Shown: piece after piece, positions 5,492-6,987 of the stretch
Layout of the letters: every line of letters begins with the position of its first letter
Numbering within the stretch: position 1 is the stretch's first letter
Assembly (NCBI GenBank): GCA_946641795.1
Contig: CAMPBZ010000060.1
Coordinates: 1 to 6,987, forward strand
DNA from: an uncultured Clostridia bacterium
GTDB taxonomy: Bacteria > Bacillota > Clostridia > Oscillospirales > CAG-272
Direction: 5' to 3'
Length of the DNA: 6,987 nt
Position numbers and translations under genes: made by a program
Notes under the pieces: model-generated
The model's input: only the letters and a program-made list of their open reading frames with translations
Told to the model about the DNA's origin: nothing
Database searches by the model: none

Positions 5492-5802
5492 AAAAAGTGA
5501 AAATTACCGTTAAAAAAATCGCCCGGTATGACGACCTGATCACCGCCTACGAAAACCCCATAGAGCACGCCTGCGAAATGCGGTTGGGGCAAACCTTTGT
5601 TGCCAACGGCTGGCAAAAGCCGGAGGGATTTTGCGCAAGCGCGTGGGATTCGATCTCGCCGTTCGTGCTGGCGCTTTCCCACGGCGGCCAAAACTTTTAC
5701 GACGGCTGGATGAAAAATCCCAAGTCGGCAATGCTCTCTTGCAACGATGGCTTTCGCCCGGTCAGTTTCCTTTTGGAAACGTTGGACGAGGACGCGGAAT
5801 AA
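5488..5802 (+). CDS. TIGR04076 family protein
   Basis: This 104-aa soluble protein opens with KKVKITVKKI, as TIGR04076 members do. It keeps the family blocks KPEGFCASAW (44-53), ALSHGG (62-67) and CNDGFRPVSF (85-94), and the expected length. Cysteines C29, C49 and C85 remain. The usual CP and CC pairs of the family appear reduced to single cysteines here, which matters if the family binds a metal. No function is known for the family. The ATG overlaps the upstream stop (ATGA), and AAAGGA (5474-5479) lies 8 bases ahead. The direct pairing with a DUF3795 gene suggests a shared, possibly metal- or redox-linked role; that is inference. Confidence 0.85.
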   Translation: MKKVKITVKKIARYDDLITAYENPIEHACEMRLGQTFVANGWQKPEGFCASAWDSISPFVLALSHGGQNFYDGWMKNPKSAMLSCNDGFRPVSFLLETLDEDAE

Positions 5803-5830
5803 AAAATTCAAATCAAGAAAGTGAGAACGA

Positions 5831-6916
5831 ATGATGAAAACCACAAAGCGAATTCTTGCAATGATCCTTGTGCTGGTTGTAATCACCGGCACCGCCGCAG
5901 GTTTTTCCGGCTGCAAAAAAAGCCAGGAAACCTTTGAATACTGGAACGATTGTATGGCGCTGTTCAGTTTGCAAGACTACGTTGCCGCCGTGACCAATAA
6001 GAACTCCAAAGATTATATCCCGGTAGAGGATCGCATTGCCGTTTTTGATATGGACGGCACCCTTTGCGGCGAGCTGTTCCCGGAATATTTGGAATATATG
6101 CTGTTGGCCTACCGCGGCCTGGACGACCCCGACTACGAAGCCAGCGATTTTGTCAAGCAGGTGGCAACCGAGATCAAAGAGGCGGGCAAAAACTACAAAA
6201 CGCCTGCCATTGCCGATTATGACGTCCGCCACGGAACGGCGCAGGCCGAGGCGTTTGCCGGTCTGACCCCCGACGAGTTTATTACATACGTAAAAGCCTT
6301 TTTGCAGCAGGACGCGCAGGGATTTTCGGGCTTGAAGTACGCCGATTCCATTTACAAACCCATGATTGAGGTGGTCTCCTTCTTGCAGAAAAACGACTTT
6401 ACCGTTTATGTGGTGAGCGGCTCGGATCGTATGATCTGCCGCGCGGTCGCCTGCGAAAAGCTGAACATTCCCGAAAATCAAATCATTGGTATGGACGTTA
6501 CGCTGGTGGCAACCAACGAGCCGGAAAGCGCTTCGAACGAGGAATACCACTACAACAATCTGCACTACCAGTTCAATGACGGCGGGGAAGACAAACTGGT
6601 GCGCGGCGATCAGCTCTGGATCAAGAACCTGAAAATGAACAAGGTCTTTCAGATCGCCCAGGAGATTGGCAAACAGCCGGTGCTTTCCTTCGGCAACAGC
6701 AGCGGCGACGTCAGTATGCACGAATACACCATTACCAACAACAAATACAAATCCATGGCGTTTATGCTGATTGCCGACGATGCCGAGCGCGACCACGCCG
6801 ACCTGACCGAAACCAACAAGCGCAAAGCTTCTTGGGAGGAACACGGCTACACCATTATCTCCATGAAAAACGATTTCAAAACCATTTACGGCTACGATGT
6901 GGTAATGACGGAGTAA
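5831..6916 (+). CDS. Exported HAD-superfamily phosphatase, probable lipoprotein
   Basis: This 361-aa protein starts with a basic stretch, a hydrophobic helix (about 8-24) and a lipobox-like FSGC ending in C28. That suggests export and lipid anchoring outside the membrane. The -3 residue is Phe rather than the usual Leu, so lipidation is likely but not certain. The mature part is a HAD hydrolase: motif I VFDMDGTL with nucleophile D73 and acid/base D75, motif II VVSGSD around S196, a likely motif III lysine near K271, and motif IV GNSSGD (288-293). A large cap lies between motifs I and II. GNSSGD is the form seen in phosphoserine-phosphatase-like HAD proteins. The substrate is unknown. An ATG at 5834 is an alternative start. 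The only upstream site is a weak AGAAAGTGAG, and the gene begins 28 bp after the TIGR04076 gene. Confidence 0.88.
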   Translation: MMKTTKRILAMILVLVVITGTAAGFSGCKKSQETFEYWNDCMALFSLQDYVAAVTNKNSKDYIPVEDRIAVFDMDGTLCGELFPEYLEYMLLAYRGLDDPDYEASDFVKQVATEIKEAGKNYKTPAIADYDVRHGTAQAEAFAGLTPDEFITYVKAFLQQDAQGFSGLKYADSIYKPMIEVVSFLQKNDFTVYVVSGSDRMICRAVACEKLNIPENQIIGMDVTLVATNEPESASNEEYHYNNLHYQFNDGGEDKLVRGDQLWIKNLKMNKVFQIAQEIGKQPVLSFGNSSGDVSMHEYTITNNKYKSMAFMLIADDAERDHADLTETNKRKASWEEHGYTIISMKNDFKTIYGYDVVMTE

Positions 6917-6938
6917 AAAATTCCGGACAGAGAAAAAT

Positions 6939-6987
6939 ATGTCAACCACAAAAGACTACCTGAATTTTGTATTGGAACAACTTGCCC
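6939..6987 (+). CDS. TfoX/Sxy N-terminal domain protein (5' end only, cut by window edge)
   Basis: Only the first 16 residues are visible, reading MSTTKDYLNFVLEQLA. This closely resembles the usual start of small TfoX N-terminal-domain proteins of Bacillota (M-x-T-S/T-K-E-Y-L-x-F-x-L-E-Q-L). In gamma-proteobacteria the domain belongs to a competence regulator. The short stand-alone Bacillota versions have no established function. The upstream ribosome site is weak (GGACAGAGA region) and the gap from the HAD gene is 22 bp. The identification rests on a short match, so it is tentative. Confidence 0.65.
   Translation, partial: MSTTKDYLNFVLEQLA

Noticed and set aside
5800..6923. Identical 10-mers TAAAAAATTC after two genes (5800-5809 and 6914-6923)
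   Set aside because: Both are stop codons running into AT-rich spacers. The repeat is short and simple in composition, with no second element to suggest function.
1..6987. CRISPR array, tRNA or rRNA genes, complete IS element
   Set aside because: No regularly spaced repeats, no tRNA- or rRNA-like sequence, and no transposase or integrase reading frame were seen.

Overview
The window looks like chromosome of a fairly GC-rich Bacillota, probably a Clostridia-type anaerobe. The trmK-nif3 gene pair is typical of that phylum. The RlmD/RlmCD-type methyltransferase, the BltD/PaiA-like GNAT protein and the DUF3795, TIGR04076 and TfoX-type small proteins also fit. This is inference from gene content only. 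Every supported gene is on the + strand. Genes are tightly packed, with several 4-bp ATGA stop/start overlaps and gaps of 12-36 bp, which suggests one long operon or a chain of operons.

Left part (1-3594, roughly 55-60% GC where sampled): a small hairpin with a short T run lies upstream of trmK (tRNA adenine-22 N1-methyltransferase). A Nif3/YbgI-type dinuclear-metal protein follows. Next comes a PPP-family metallophosphatase homologue in which essentially every metal-binding or catalytic residue is replaced (a pseudophosphatase). The last gene is an intact rlmD-type 23S rRNA uracil-5-methyltransferase with its Fe-S cysteines and catalytic Cys/Glu. The theme is RNA modification plus metal-protein housekeeping.

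Middle part (about 3557-4301): a distinctly AT-richer segment (about 35% GC in one 60-base sample) carries a transglutaminase-like cysteine-protease-fold gene and a roughly 140-base hairpin-rich stretch. A near-copy of the last 38 bases of rlmD brackets this segment. The intact gene ends at 3594. A second, orphan 3' end at 4264-4301 still reads H-V-E-C-V-V-R-M-T-R-K-stop. The two copies share an exact 11-base core (GGCATGTGGAG). Collapsing the two cores would give an intact rlmD ending 24 bp before the next gene. The simplest readings are integration of a small or decayed element into the 3' end of rlmD, with the displaced tail left on the far side, or a partial duplication of rlmD. This is the most interesting structure in the window.

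Right part (4326-6987): this run holds a GNAT acetyltransferase, a 100-aa three-helix membrane protein, a Cys-rich DUF3795 protein, a TIGR04076-family protein and an exported (probably lipid-anchored) HAD-superfamily phosphatase. The start of a TfoX/Sxy N-terminal-domain gene is cut off by the window edge. These are mostly small accessory proteins of poorly known function, with gaps short enough for co-transcription.
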